Under the pieces are notes generated by a model. That model made no database searches. It was not told the DNA's origin and was given only the letters and a program-made list of their open reading frames with translations. This document shows, in pieces, positions 15,954 to 25,500 of a stretch of DNA of 64,000 bases (the first letter of the stretch is position 1; the number at the start of each line of letters is the position of its first letter). A program made the translations under genes and the position numbers. This DNA is from Bacillota bacterium (lineage in GTDB: Bacteria > Bacillota > Clostridia > Acetivibrionales > JANLFN01). Location: the NCBI GenBank assembly GCA_023397675.1, contig JAEWTV010000065.1, positions 124,001 to 188,000 of the forward strand, written 5' to 3'.

Positions 15954-16601
15954 TTATTCATAAACTGAATATTTCTTCTCAAGCTTCTGGAACACAAACG
16001 TAAATATTGATGTCATTATAAGATACAATATAGCAGCAGGTATATAAATCGCAGCATCAGCTTTTGAGTTTGATATCGAAGTTGTAGTTTTCATCAATTC
16101 AGTCATGCCTATCATAGATACGAGAGATGAGTCTTTCAGTAATGCAATAAGCTCATTACCGACAGGTGGAATCAATCTCCTGTATGACTGTGGAATGATT
16201 ACTCTTTTCATAGCTTGTCCATAGCTCATACCCAATGCCTTAGAGGCTTCCATCTGTCCTTTGTCAATTGATTGTATAGCTGCCCTGATTATTTCTGCCA
16301 GATAAGCAGCAGAATTCAATGCAAGAGCTATGAAGGCGGCAGGCATCTGCGGCAGTGTAATAGGAGTAAACAAAGGCAATGCAAAATAAATGAAGAAAAT
16401 CTGCATAAGCAGTGGAGTGCCTCTGAAAATCCAGATATAAACCCACGATATACTGTTTAGTGCTTTATTTTTTGATAGCCTGCCCAGTGCAAGGAAAAGC
16501 CCTAAAATCATACCTCCAATAACAGAAACAACCGTTAATTCGAGGGTTGTAAGTGCACCTGGAGCTAAAGCAACAATATCATCCCAACTCAAAGCAAACA
16601 A
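15954..16601 (-). CDS. Polar amino-acid ABC transporter, permease (His/Glu/Gln/Arg type)
   Basis: 215 residues with about five membrane helices. It has the HisM/GlnP signature: the N-terminal GALTTLELTVVSVIGGMILG and the EAA loop EASKALGMSYGQAMKRVIIP contacting the ATPase. IFRGTPLLMQIFFIYFALP is another hallmark of the family. It is the only permease in the operon, so a homodimer is expected. Confidence 0.94.
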   Translation of the reverse strand: MFALSWDDIVALAPGALTTLELTVVSVIGGMILGLFLALGRLSKNKALNSISWVYIWIFRGTPLLMQIFFIYFALPLFTPITLPQMPAAFIALALNSAAYLAEIIRAAIQSIDKGQMEASKALGMSYGQAMKRVIIPQSYRRLIPPVGNELIALLKDSSLVSMIGMTELMKTTTSISNSKADAAIYIPAAILYLIMTSIFTFVFQKLEKKYSVYE

Positions 16602-16641
16602 CTCCTTAATATTCCAAATAATATGTTAGTTTAGTCAGACA

Positions 16642-16665
16642 GCGAACCGGAATTAACCGGTTCGC
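16642..16665. other. Inter-cistronic stem-loop after the binding-protein gene
   Basis: GCGAACCGG pairs perfectly with CCGGTTCGC around a 6-nt loop, between the binding-protein and permease genes. No T-run follows on the coding (minus) strand. The likely role is stabilising or partly attenuating the transcript so that more binding protein is made than permease; this is an inference from position. Confidence 0.7.
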
Positions 16666-16684
16666 CTTTTATTACAATTATTTA

Positions 16685-17500
16685 TTATTCTTCAGTGAGA
16701 TTTTCATCTATGTTGCTTGTTAAGTCTTTACCATAGCACCACTTTTCAGAAATCTTCTTAAGTGTTCCATCAGCTTTTAATTCATCTAAAGCCTTATTCA
16801 TTTTTGCCTGTAAATCGGAATTTGCCTTAGTCATACATATTGAAATAGGCTCATTGGTAAGTTTAACACTGCTCACTTTATAGCTACTCTTGTCCTTTGC
16901 AGCATAATCCTGGGCAACCATACTGTCTGCAACAACCGCATCAAGTCTTCCTGTTTTTAAATCTGCAAATGGTTGAATAACCTGATCATATGATATCACT
17001 TCAAAACCTATTTTACTCTTAAATTTATCAGCAGAACTGGATGCTGTAGTACTTCTCTGTACGCCAACTTTCTTGCCTTTGAGATCCTCTATCTTGTTTA
17101 TATTATTATTACCTGGAGCAACAACTATGTATTGTCCATTTGCAAGATAAGGCTTTGTGAACAAGTATTTATCTACTCTTCCCTTAGTCATGCTTACTGA
17201 TGACACTATTATATCGTATTTATTCGTATCGAGCGCTGCAAATATTCCATCAAATATAATAGGAGTATATTCAGTCTTTACTCCCAGCTTTTGTGCAATT
17301 GCTTCTGCAAGGTCTACATCAAAACCTACAAGCTTGTTTTTATCATCCCTGAACTCCATTGGAGGGTAGGAATCATCAACACCAATCCTTAAAACCTTTC
17401 CATCCCATGCTTTAGCCTTTGTTCCGCAAGCGCTTAATGTAAATGCCATAATCATAATCATGGCCAGCGCTGCACTCAATTTCTTAAATGAAATTGACAT
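16685..17500 (-). CDS. Amino-acid ABC transporter, substrate-binding lipoprotein
   Basis: 271-residue family-3 solute-binding protein. The N-terminal signal peptide ends in a lipobox (FTLSAC). The mature part shows LRIGVDDSYPPMEF, KNKLVGFDVDLAEAIA and KYDIIVSSVSMTKGR, the standard signature of polar amino-acid or cystine receptors. I chose the ATG at 17500 (MSISFKKL) since AAAGGGGG lies just before it; the longer frame to 17581 would bury the signal peptide. It is the first gene of the three-gene import operon. Confidence 0.94.
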   Translation of the reverse strand: MSISFKKLSAALAMIMIMAFTLSACGTKAKAWDGKVLRIGVDDSYPPMEFRDDKNKLVGFDVDLAEAIAQKLGVKTEYTPIIFDGIFAALDTNKYDIIVSSVSMTKGRVDKYLFTKPYLANGQYIVVAPGNNNINKIEDLKGKKVGVQRSTTASSSADKFKSKIGFEVISYDQVIQPFADLKTGRLDAVVADSMVAQDYAAKDKSSYKVSSVKLTNEPISICMTKANSDLQAKMNKALDELKADGTLKKISEKWCYGKDLTSNIDENLTEE

Positions 17501-17699
17501 AAAATTTCCCCCTTTAATATTTACCTTTTTTAATGTTTTACTTCTCTTTATATAGAAAATTGTAATATCAAATGAATTCAAACAGAACTGTGCACGACAT
17601 TGTGCCGGCTTCTCTACAATAAACTATAATATAACAAATCAGTATTGTTTACAACAGTTAATACAGCTATGTTTATAGGAAATAATTATGCAAATTCTC

Positions 17700-18086
17700 C
17701 TAATTCTCATTAAGCTTTTTAAATATGGCATCCTTGACTTTATTGCTTACATGCATGACATTTGTGCCTTCATTTATCAAGGCTTTGCGGATATACTCAA
17801 TTTCAGCCTCGGTCAAGTGTACAACCCTGCCTTTTACATCAGACTTAACATCCTTCATGATTTCAGCTATGGTATTTTTAGCGCTGTCCATGCTGTTAAA
17901 GTAATACACCTCAAGTGCCTCATCATAAACCGCATTATTGTTCAGAAACTTTTCTTTTACAGCTGAAGCCTTTATGCCGACTATCCTGGCTAAATCATTT
18001 ATTTTATAAACTCCAAGGTAATCTATATAGTAGCTTTCATCTTTTCTTCCTGACTTTCTTACCACAAAATTGGACTCACTAACCAT
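17700..18086 (-). CDS. Hypothetical protein, 128 aa
   Basis: Not recognised. It is highly charged and mostly helical, without membrane segments. Residues ~27-50 (KINDLARIVGIKASAVKEKF) look like a helix-turn-helix entry segment, and a second helical section VVHLTEAEIEYIRKALINEG follows near residue 90. AGGAGG lies upstream of the ATG at 18086. It is flanked by intergenic DNA on both sides, so it is probably monocistronic. A small DNA-binding or sporulation-related regulator is possible, but nothing in the sequence proves it. Confidence 0.6.
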   Translation of the reverse strand: MVSESNFVVRKSGRKDESYYIDYLGVYKINDLARIVGIKASAVKEKFLNNNAVYDEALEVYYFNSMDSAKNTIAEIMKDVKSDVKGRVVHLTEAEIEYIRKALINEGTNVMHVSNKVKDAIFKKLNEN

Positions 18087-18341
18087 AAACTGTACCTCCT
18101 TAAGAGATTACATAAAATATGCAGCTTTACTAACTATTATATTATATCAGCGTAATTTACATGAAACAATATAATATATTATATACTCTGCCAAAGCTTA
18201 AAAATATATTAACCGGTTATTTTCCAGCTGTATATATAAATGATTTCACTGACTTTATTTTTTATACTACTTTATATATAATTGTAAACGTAGTCCTTTG
18301 GAAAATATAAAGGCTCGAATTATAAAAAGGCAGGTGCACAG

Positions 18342-20600
18342 ATGAAAATTCTTCATCTTATCGGGGGCGGAGATGTTGGCGGAGCAAGGGTACATGTCCT
18401 ATCGCTCGTTAAGGAATTAGGCAAGCACATAGATGTTAAAATAATAAGTCTCAGACCTGGCATGTTTTCGGATGAAGCCAAGGAAATGGGAATAGATATA
18501 GAGGTAGTTAAAACAGGTAATATAGTATCAGACGTTAAAAGGGTAATCCGTATCGCAAGGGAAGGTAAGTTCGAAGCTATTCACTCCCATGGAGCAAAAG
18601 CAAACATGATAGCGATAATAGTAAAATACTTTACCGGAATCCCCACGGTTACAACCGTCCACAGTGATTACAGACTTGACTATCTTGAAAGTAAAACAAA
18701 GCAGTATACCTTCGGTCTGATTAATTCATTCGCACTACGTCATATAGATTATTATGTAGGCGTTTCAGAAAACTTTAAAAAAATGCTGATTGAGAGAGAG
18801 TTCTCTCCCTCAAAAATCTTTACTGTTTATAATGGCATCAGCTTTGACAGAAAGATACCCACCTATTCCAAGGAGGCCTTTATTAAAAAATATGCTTTAA
18901 ACCTTAAAGAAGGCGATATTGCAGTAGGCATCCTTGCAAGGCTATACCCTGTAAAAGGAATTGATACTTTTATAGCCGCAGCCAATGAGGTTGTTTCAAA
19001 AAATCCTTCAATAAAATTTATTATAGGCGGTGACGGTGAAGACCGTGCTGCCCTTGAAAAAAAGGTTTCTCAGCTCGGAATTGGCAACAATGTTTATTTT
19101 GCAGGGTGGGTAGATGATCCTTACGAGTTTATGAGCAACATGGATATAAATGTTCTTACCTCAATAAGCGAGAGCTTCCCCTATTCCATTCTGGAGGGTG
19201 CACTTCTCAAAAAAGCAACCATCAGCAGCGATGTAGGAGGCATATCGGACCTTATAGAAAATAACTCTAATGGGTACCTGTTCAATTCCGGTGATTTTAA
19301 GAAGCTGGCAGAATATATAATCGAACTTTCAGGAAACTCGGATTTAAGACGCAAATTCGGAGAAAAAATCTATGAAAAAGCCCGTAAGTTCTTTTCTATT
19401 GAAAGCATGTGCGCAAGGCAGATAGAAATATATGAAAAGGTACTATTTTTTGAGTCACCTGAAAGACGTAAAAAGCACCTTAACAGGAAATACTACTTTG
19501 ACGCTATAATCTCAGGCTACTACGGCTCAGGCAACCTGGGCGACGATGCCATATTGACGGCTTTAATAAAGGATCTTGGTCTTTATAATGAAAATATAAG
19601 GCTGCTGGTAATCTCCAGAAATGCAATGGCTACAAAAAAAGCGTTCCTGGTAGATTCAATCGAACGTCTCAGCCTGATAAGGTTCATTCGCGCATTGAAA
19701 AACTCCAAATTGTTTATAAACGGCGGTGGTAGCCTTATACAGGATATAAAAAGTACACGATCTCTTATTTACTACCTTGGAACCATCTGGCTTGCAAAAA
19801 AAATGCACACAAGGGTGATGCTTTACGCCAACGGTATAGGTCCGGTTATAAGGGGAATTAACCGGAAGCTTACCCGTCACGTACTAAACAAGGTAGACTA
19901 CATTACTTTAAGAGAAAGTGCATCAACATCCGAGCTTGAAGCTATGAACATTACCAAACCGAAATACCAGGTAACCTCCGACCCTGCAATGGCTTTGGAA
20001 TTACCCACGGATGTAGACGTTGAAACTATTTTCAAGAACGAAGGTTATTCATATGAAGGACCGTATGCCTGCTTTTCAATAAGACGATGGGGCATGCATA
20101 AGAATTACAAGGAAGTAATAGCCAAAACAGCAGACTATATAACGCAGAATTATAACCTCAAATGTGTATTTGTGCCAATGCACCATCCGGCTGATGCAAT
20201 TGTGGCGGAAGAGGTTGTTTCGCTTATGAAGGAAAGTGCATATGTATTTAAAAACAAATACACCGTTGCTCAAATGGTTGCTATTACTATGAAAATGGAC
20301 ATGCTTGTGGGAATGAGGCTTCATGCCTTGATATTTGCGGCAATAGCGGGAGTTCCTTTCGTAGGGCTTGAGTATGAAAATAAAATAGAAGGCTTTTTAA
20401 GACATGTTAACCAGTTTGAAAACACAATGGCAGGCCATGTTAGCGAACTCAGGTACGATAAGCTGAAGGAAGTCGTTGATAATGTATGGAATAACAGGGA
20501 TAAGATAAAAGAAGAGCTTGCAGAAATCACTCCCGAGCTAAAGGAAAAGGCTCTTCTTAATGCAAAAATTGCCGTTCAGCTTATTGAGGAGGACAAATGA
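18342..20600 (+). CDS. csaB: Fusion of GT4 glycosyltransferase and CsaB-type polysaccharide pyruvyl transferase
   Basis: 752 residues in two enzymes. Residues 1-~380 form a GT-B, family-4 glycosyltransferase: GGGDVGGARVHVLSL at the start, IIGGDGEDRAALEKKV, and the EX7E-type ESFPYSILEGALL. Residues ~388-752 form a CsaB-like pyruvyl transferase: AIISGYYGSGNLGDDAIL, INGGGSLIQD and GMRLHALIFAAIAGVPF. CsaB puts ketal-pyruvate on secondary wall polysaccharide, the ligand of SLH domains, and usually stands alone. Translation is coupled to the next gene by a 4-base overlap. Weak SD GGCAGG. The sugar donor is unknown. Confidence 0.92.
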   Translation: MKILHLIGGGDVGGARVHVLSLVKELGKHIDVKIISLRPGMFSDEAKEMGIDIEVVKTGNIVSDVKRVIRIAREGKFEAIHSHGAKANMIAIIVKYFTGIPTVTTVHSDYRLDYLESKTKQYTFGLINSFALRHIDYYVGVSENFKKMLIEREFSPSKIFTVYNGISFDRKIPTYSKEAFIKKYALNLKEGDIAVGILARLYPVKGIDTFIAAANEVVSKNPSIKFIIGGDGEDRAALEKKVSQLGIGNNVYFAGWVDDPYEFMSNMDINVLTSISESFPYSILEGALLKKATISSDVGGISDLIENNSNGYLFNSGDFKKLAEYIIELSGNSDLRRKFGEKIYEKARKFFSIESMCARQIEIYEKVLFFESPERRKKHLNRKYYFDAIISGYYGSGNLGDDAILTALIKDLGLYNENIRLLVISRNAMATKKAFLVDSIERLSLIRFIRALKNSKLFINGGGSLIQDIKSTRSLIYYLGTIWLAKKMHTRVMLYANGIGPVIRGINRKLTRHVLNKVDYITLRESASTSELEAMNITKPKYQVTSDPAMALELPTDVDVETIFKNEGYSYEGPYACFSIRRWGMHKNYKEVIAKTADYITQNYNLKCVFVPMHHPADAIVAEEVVSLMKESAYVFKNKYTVAQMVAITMKMDMLVGMRLHALIFAAIAGVPFVGLEYENKIEGFLRHVNQFENTMAGHVSELRYDKLKEVVDNVWNNRDKIKEELAEITPELKEKALLNAKIAVQLIEEDK

Positions 20601-21340
20601 GAAAAACTGTAGAGATTTTAGGGGTTCCGATAGATTCAATAACTATGCAGCAGGCTGTTGATATTACACTTGGTTTTCTTAAAGAAGACATAAATCACGC
20701 TGTATATACCCCCAATTCCGAGATAATCATGGCAGCACACCGTGATGAACAACTTAAGAATATATTAAAGAATTCGAATATGACTGTAGCTGACGGAGCC
20801 GGTGTCGTACTTGCTTCAAAAATTCTAAAACTCGGGCTTCCCGAAAAGGTATCAGGTATAGATCTTGTTAAAAATCTTTTTAAAGTCTCACCCGAAAACG
20901 ATATAAGCTTTTTCCTGTTCGGCAGCAAGCCGGGAGTAGCGGAAACTGCAGGTGAAAATATATGTTCAGCCTATGGAAATATAGATATAAAAGGTTACAG
21001 GAACGGTTACTTTTCAGAGGCTGATGAAGCCGAAATAGTAGAACAAATAAATGCTTCCGGCGCAAATGTTCTTCTTGTTGCACTCGGTGCTCCAAAACAG
21101 GAAAAGTGGATAGACAAACATAAGAGTGAACTTAAGGTAAAGGTTTGTATCGGAATAGGAGGAAGTCTGGATGTTTTTGCAGGGACGGTAAAGCTGGCCC
21201 CTGAATTTTACAGGAAGCACGGTCTTGAATGGTTTTACAGACTTTGCAAAGAACCCTGGAGATACAAGAGAATGCTTGATCTGCCAAGGTTTATACTAAG
21301 AATTCTGTCGATAAAGCTTCATATAAGAAAAAATATTTAA
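20597..21340 (+). CDS. WecG/TagA/CpsF-family glycosyltransferase
   Basis: 247 residues of the GT26 family, which transfers N-acetylmannosaminuronic acid or ManNAc to a lipid-linked GlcNAc in wall-polymer linkage units. Clear signatures are AVYTPNSEIIMAA, the catalytic VADGAGVVLASKIL, FLFGSKPGVAETAG, LVALGAPKQEKWI and GIGGSLDVFAGTVKLAP. The start overlaps the CsaB-fusion stop (ATGA). Together they suggest assembly of a pyruvylated, lipid-linked wall polysaccharide. No terminator with a clear T-run was found after it. Confidence 0.93.
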   Translation: MRKTVEILGVPIDSITMQQAVDITLGFLKEDINHAVYTPNSEIIMAAHRDEQLKNILKNSNMTVADGAGVVLASKILKLGLPEKVSGIDLVKNLFKVSPENDISFFLFGSKPGVAETAGENICSAYGNIDIKGYRNGYFSEADEAEIVEQINASGANVLLVALGAPKQEKWIDKHKSELKVKVCIGIGGSLDVFAGTVKLAPEFYRKHGLEWFYRLCKEPWRYKRMLDLPRFILRILSIKLHIRKNI

Positions 21341-21366
21341 GCTGCAGTAAATGAATTTTCATAAAA

Positions 21367-23208
21367 CTACTCTATCATTTTCCCGGTATACTCCCTTATG
21401 TTGAAGTCAGCAAGATAATACGCTTCATCCAAGGTTAACACATCTCTTTTAGCGCTTTCTATCTTTGCTTTAACCTTGCTGTCTATATAACCTAGGTCAC
21501 ACGCCTTCTCATACGCACCTGGAAGATCTATTTCAACTGAATTTAATGCTGTAAGTATTTTGCCTGCAATATCTTTCGTAAGTTTATCGTCTGTAAAAAA
21601 CGGACGGAGCCTTGAATCAAACTCAAGAGTATACTGCGAAGCATCAATTCTGTAAACACCATTAAGCAGCATCATTGCAAGGTCCTGCGAAGTGGCTTCC
21701 TTATTGTATCTGTAGTTGTTTTCATCTCCTCCGGCAATAAGGCCAAGGCTTCTAAGGTTTTTAACCGAGCTATATACCCAGCTTGAAGCGTTTACGTCCT
21801 TGGATTTTATCTCCGGAATGCTTACACCCTGTCTTCTTAGGAATTGTCCCAATTCCTTAACAAGCTTGCTGTCATTTGATATGTCTGACGGCAAAACATT
21901 TTTGTAGGAGGAATACACCGCAACAACTCCTGCAGCTTCCCCAGTAGCTATACTTGCATCAAATTCGCCTGCACTGCTTGAAGCTAATGAGGAATAGGAA
22001 GCCTTTCCCCCTGTCATAAGCAGATTGTCTATATTGTCGGCTATTATGCATCCTAGCGGAATTCCATATTGATCAGGTTTTCCTATAATATACTCTGGAC
22101 TTTTGTCGGCAAGCTTTCCTCCATAAACAGGAGCCGCCCCTATCGCAATTTTATCCGGGAAATCCTTATTTGTAAGTACATCATTAACGGTTAATGTGTA
22201 ATGTCCCTTAAAATGTTTGTATTCAGGCATTAAAAAGGCTTCTGCAGCTTTAATGAATTTTGCATTTTTAAACACCTTGAAGGTTTTGCTTAAATATTCC
22301 GCAAGGTCCTTTGACTCTTTAACCGCAACGTTGTATATTTCCTGTGTCCTGGACGAGTTTGAAAAGTCTGTTCCAAAGGCTTCTAAGCCCTTAACAACAA
22401 TTTTTCCATTCCCTTCATCATAAACATTGAAGTCATTTATTCTTAAATTTACATCCGATGTCTTGTACTTTCCGAGCGCCTCATAGAATTCCTTGCTTTT
22501 GGTGCTGAGAACCGTTTTTACATCAGACCACTTAACGCCTTCCATTTCAAAATTAAGCTTTGCAGGCTGAAAGCTCTGTGGAAGATTTAAATCACCTGAA
22601 CCGTAGTAGAAAGGCACTCCGCAGCTTTCGAGAAGCTTTCCTTCCCGGGTGGAATCTATGAATATGCTACCGTTATAAGTCGTTGTTTTACCGTTGATGT
22701 TAACAGCTATGCTCTTTAGCTTTCTATTCTCAATAACCGTCTTCTCCAGCTTTGCGTTATATACTACCTCAATACGACTCTCATCCTTTACAAGATCAGT
22801 CATTGTTTTTGTATAATTATCAAGACTGGTGTCGCTCCCAAGCCTGCTCATAAATTCTAGAACCAGGCCCCTGTTGACACCAATCCCCTTTGAATTTTTG
22901 CTTATATAAAAATCAGTATAGAAATCCTTGCTCACATAACCGCCAAGGTTATTGTCCTCGGTGATGATCAGAGTGTTTGCGCCTATCCTTGCAGCTGATA
23001 TGGCAGCAGCAATACCTTCAGGATCACTGCCCAACACTATTACATCATAAGTATTCTCCAATTTTGGAAGCTTGTCCTTAGCCCAGGCATTCTGCTTCCT
23101 GTCCTTAAATGAGTAATCGCTGCTGAATATGGGACGCACTCCAAATTGATACACAAGGAAGAATACGACTAATATTAACACTAATTTAAATATGGATTCC
23201 TTTTTCAT
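21367..23208 (-). CDS. Exported FAD-dependent oxidoreductase with C-terminal SLH-like repeats
   Basis: 613 residues. An N-terminal hydrophobic signal or anchor (about 7-22) is followed by a Rossmann FAD-binding motif (YDVIVLGSDPEGIAAAISAA, with GSDPEG instead of the usual GxGxxG), then NNLGGYVSKDF and SIFIDSTREGKLLESCGVPF, typical of the FAD_oxidored/FAD-dependent family. The second FAD-proximal end is SSAGEFDASIATGEAAG. From ~470 on, two stretches resemble S-layer homology units: SWVYSSVKNLRSLGLI with an EATSQDLA helix, then a weaker one near the end. Surface attachment to pyruvylated polysaccharide is inferred. The substrate is unknown. Confidence 0.8.
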   Translation of the reverse strand: MKKESIFKLVLILVVFFLVYQFGVRPIFSSDYSFKDRKQNAWAKDKLPKLENTYDVIVLGSDPEGIAAAISAARIGANTLIITEDNNLGGYVSKDFYTDFYISKNSKGIGVNRGLVLEFMSRLGSDTSLDNYTKTMTDLVKDESRIEVVYNAKLEKTVIENRKLKSIAVNINGKTTTYNGSIFIDSTREGKLLESCGVPFYYGSGDLNLPQSFQPAKLNFEMEGVKWSDVKTVLSTKSKEFYEALGKYKTSDVNLRINDFNVYDEGNGKIVVKGLEAFGTDFSNSSRTQEIYNVAVKESKDLAEYLSKTFKVFKNAKFIKAAEAFLMPEYKHFKGHYTLTVNDVLTNKDFPDKIAIGAAPVYGGKLADKSPEYIIGKPDQYGIPLGCIIADNIDNLLMTGGKASYSSLASSSAGEFDASIATGEAAGVVAVYSSYKNVLPSDISNDSKLVKELGQFLRRQGVSIPEIKSKDVNASSWVYSSVKNLRSLGLIAGGDENNYRYNKEATSQDLAMMLLNGVYRIDASQYTLEFDSRLRPFFTDDKLTKDIAGKILTALNSVEIDLPGAYEKACDLGYIDSKVKAKIESAKRDVLTLDEAYYLADFNIREYTGKMIE

Positions 23209-23390
23209 TTTTCCTCCATGTATTTAACAATAAAAAACAGCTTTTACGCTAAATATTATATCGGCATAAAAGAGCTATTTATTAAAGGCATAAAAAAGTA
23301 TACCTTTCAAAGCTTTTAATTGTAACCGGAATTTGGATTAGGTTAAGGCAGACATGTTTAATCAATATAGCTAAATTTACTATCTGATTA

Positions 23391-23428
23391 TGTTAAAAAT
23401 AAAAGAAAGGTTTTCTCACAAAAACCTT
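23391..23428 (-). terminator. Terminator of the endoAI-endoA operon
   Basis: On the minus strand, AAGGTTTT pairs with AAAACCTT over a 6-nt loop and is followed by TCTTTTATTTTT, starting a few bases past the endoA stop. Confidence 0.85.
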
Positions 23429-23433
23429 CCGTC

Positions 23434-23784
23434 TTATGTAACTCCAAGGCCGAAGCTCACATTTAAAGCCTCATTGACCATATCCATAAGTTCATCGTCA
23501 AGGTGCCCTATTTTCTCCCTCAGCCTTTTTTTATCAATTGTCCGTATTTGTTCAAGCAATATGACAGAATCTTTTAAAAGCCCATATTCCTGAGCACTTA
23601 TTTCAATATGGGTCGGCAGCTTCGCCTTGTTAATCTGTGAAGTTATTGCAGCGGCAATCACTGTAGGGCTATACTTATTGCCTATATCATTCTGAACAAT
23701 CAATACCGGCCTTACTCCCCCCTGTTCAGAACCTATAACAGGGCTAAGGTCTGCATAGAATATATCTCCGCGTTTTATTACCAC
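23434..23784 (-). CDS. ndoA: Type II toxin EndoA (MazF/PemK mRNA interferase)
   Basis: 116-residue sequence-specific endoribonuclease. The family fold is clear from MVIKRGDIFYADLSPVIGSE, QGGVRPVLIVQND, the catalytic strand VIAAAITSQ and EQIRTIDKKRLREKIG, as in B. subtilis EndoA (YdcE), which cuts UACAU. It begins on the last base of the antitoxin gene and lies downstream of alr, the same order as in Bacillus. The antitoxin neutralises it by wrapping the dimer interface. Confidence 0.95.
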   Translation of the reverse strand: MVIKRGDIFYADLSPVIGSEQGGVRPVLIVQNDIGNKYSPTVIAAAITSQINKAKLPTHIEISAQEYGLLKDSVILLEQIRTIDKKRLREKIGHLDDELMDMVNEALNVSFGLGVT

Positions 23785-24062
23785 TATTTTTCCAACTCCC
23801 CGAGCCTTTCTTCATACTTTTGCTGCTGTTCCTCATCCGCTTCAAAGAATATTTCTGCAAGTTTTGCGTTTATTTCAGCCATTTCCTGATAACCTTTTTT
23901 CATCCTGTCACTCATTTCAATTCTTTTCTTCTGGCCTATATACACCTTCATCGCTTCACGGACAAATTCACTCCTGTTAGTGTTCTCCATTGATACGATA
24001 TTATCTACTTCCTTGAGTAAATTATCAGGAAGGCTTATTAATATTTTCTTTAATTGTGCCAA
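23784..24062 (-). CDS. ndoAI: Antitoxin EndoAI (ribbon-helix-helix)
   Basis: About 92 residues. The N-terminal ribbon-helix-helix motif is visible as KKILISLPDNLLKEVDNIV with SEFVREAMKVYI. A long charged C-terminal helix (about 50-92) would bind the toxin. The start is uncertain: a GTG at 24077 has no ribosome-binding site, whereas a TTG at 24062 is preceded by GTGGGGG with about eight bases' spacing, so I used 24062. It overlaps endoA by one base and is separated from alr by ~190 bp. Confidence 0.9.
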   Translation of the reverse strand: MAQLKKILISLPDNLLKEVDNIVSMENTNRSEFVREAMKVYIGQKKRIEMSDRMKKGYQEMAEINAKLAEIFFEADEEQQQKYEERLGELEK

Positions 24063-24254
24063 AAATATAACCCCCACTTCATAATTTCGGAACCAAATTT
24101 ATTTAAGGAACCGCTAAAGTTATGAACACCCCACAAAAAAAGCATAAAATAAAATTAAAAGCCCCAATCTTATTCTTCATTATATGCAATCTCAAAGGCA
24201 AAATTGCAGGTATCTGCCGCTCTGAAAAACATTAAAGCAACATATGCCAAACTA

Positions 24255-25424
24255 CTAAATAAGATAGTTCAAGACATTGCTGACCTGTCCTCCCTGTAGG
24301 TATACCCTGGGGATTCTCTTACCGACAATGCAGGTAATTTCATAGTTTATTGTCCCTATACTTGCTGCAAGTTCATCAACAGACATTTCACAATTACTCT
24401 GTTTTCCAAACAGCACAACCTCGTCACCAACATGTACAGGATTTTTCATGTCTGTAACATCAACCATGCATTGGTCCATACATATCTTACCGACAACAGG
24501 TGCAAACTCACCATTTATAAGAACTCTGGCCTTACCGTTAAGAAGTCTTGAATAGCCGTCTGCATAACCTATTGGTATAGTCGCAATTTTACTTTCCCTT
24601 TTAGTTGTAAATATTCTGCCATAGCTTATACATGTATTTATTTCAACGTCCTTAACAAGTATCACATTAGCCTTCAGCGACATGGCAGGTTTTAAATCTA
24701 TCTTGTCCCTGTTTACTTCATTCGAAGGATAAAGCCCGTAAAGGATAATTCCCGGTCTTACCATGTCCAAGTGCATCTCAGGATACTCTATTATACCTGC
24801 ACTGTTTGCGGCATGTTTAACCGGTATGTACAAACCTATTCGGTTTAGCTCACTGCATATGCTCATAAATCTTTCAAACTGCATATTGGTATAACTTCTG
24901 TCTGTCTCATCTGCCGAAGCAAAATGTGTAAACAAACCTTCAATAATCAAGCCTGGTAACTTGCCTATCTCAGTAACATTTTTAACCGCACTGTAGCCGG
25001 GCATAAATCCAACCCTGGTCATTCCTGTATCTATCTTTATATGAATTTTTACATTCTTTTTGTTTCTTAAAGATGCATCTGATAAAGCTTGTGCCAGATC
25101 ATGGCTGAAAACCGTCTGAGTCACATCATAATTGACTATTTCATCGGCCCTCCTCGGGTCGGTATAGCTTAAAATCAGGATAGGAACCTTGATACCGCTT
25201 TTTCTTAACTGAATGGCTTCGTCCAGCATTGAAACAGCAAGACGTGTAACACCATTATTCAAAAGCGTGTTTGTTACTTCCATAACACCGTGTCCATACG
25301 CGTCTGCCTTAACAACACCCATTATTTCAGTATTTTTATTTGTAATTCTTCGAATCTCTTTTACATTATGAGCTATATTGTCGAGATTGACCTCAGCCCA
25401 TGCCCTGTTAAAATTATAATCCAT
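24255..25424 (-). CDS. alr: Alanine racemase
   Basis: PLP enzyme that makes D-alanine for peptidoglycan. 389 residues; the PLP-lysine motif VVKADAYGHG sits at residue ~38, and the catalytic tyrosine of the second domain is in CISYGRIF. AVSMLDEAIQLR and HIKIDTGMTRVGF are typical barrel segments. The start at 25424 (MDYNFNRAW) has GGGGGG just upstream; the frame could extend 42 bases further but has no site there. It lies in the conserved order nnr - CBS - alr - endoAI - endoA. Confidence 0.96.
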   Translation of the reverse strand: MDYNFNRAWAEVNLDNIAHNVKEIRRITNKNTEIMGVVKADAYGHGVMEVTNTLLNNGVTRLAVSMLDEAIQLRKSGIKVPILILSYTDPRRADEIVNYDVTQTVFSHDLAQALSDASLRNKKNVKIHIKIDTGMTRVGFMPGYSAVKNVTEIGKLPGLIIEGLFTHFASADETDRSYTNMQFERFMSICSELNRIGLYIPVKHAANSAGIIEYPEMHLDMVRPGIILYGLYPSNEVNRDKIDLKPAMSLKANVILVKDVEINTCISYGRIFTTKRESKIATIPIGYADGYSRLLNGKARVLINGEFAPVVGKICMDQCMVDVTDMKNPVHVGDEVVLFGKQSNCEMSVDELAASIGTINYEITCIVGKRIPRVYLQGGQVSNVLNYLI

Positions 25425-25500
25425 TATGAATCCCCCCGAAGTTGGAACAAATCTGCTCCTAGCCATTTATTCTATGGCTTTATATTGATTGAAAGGTAAT

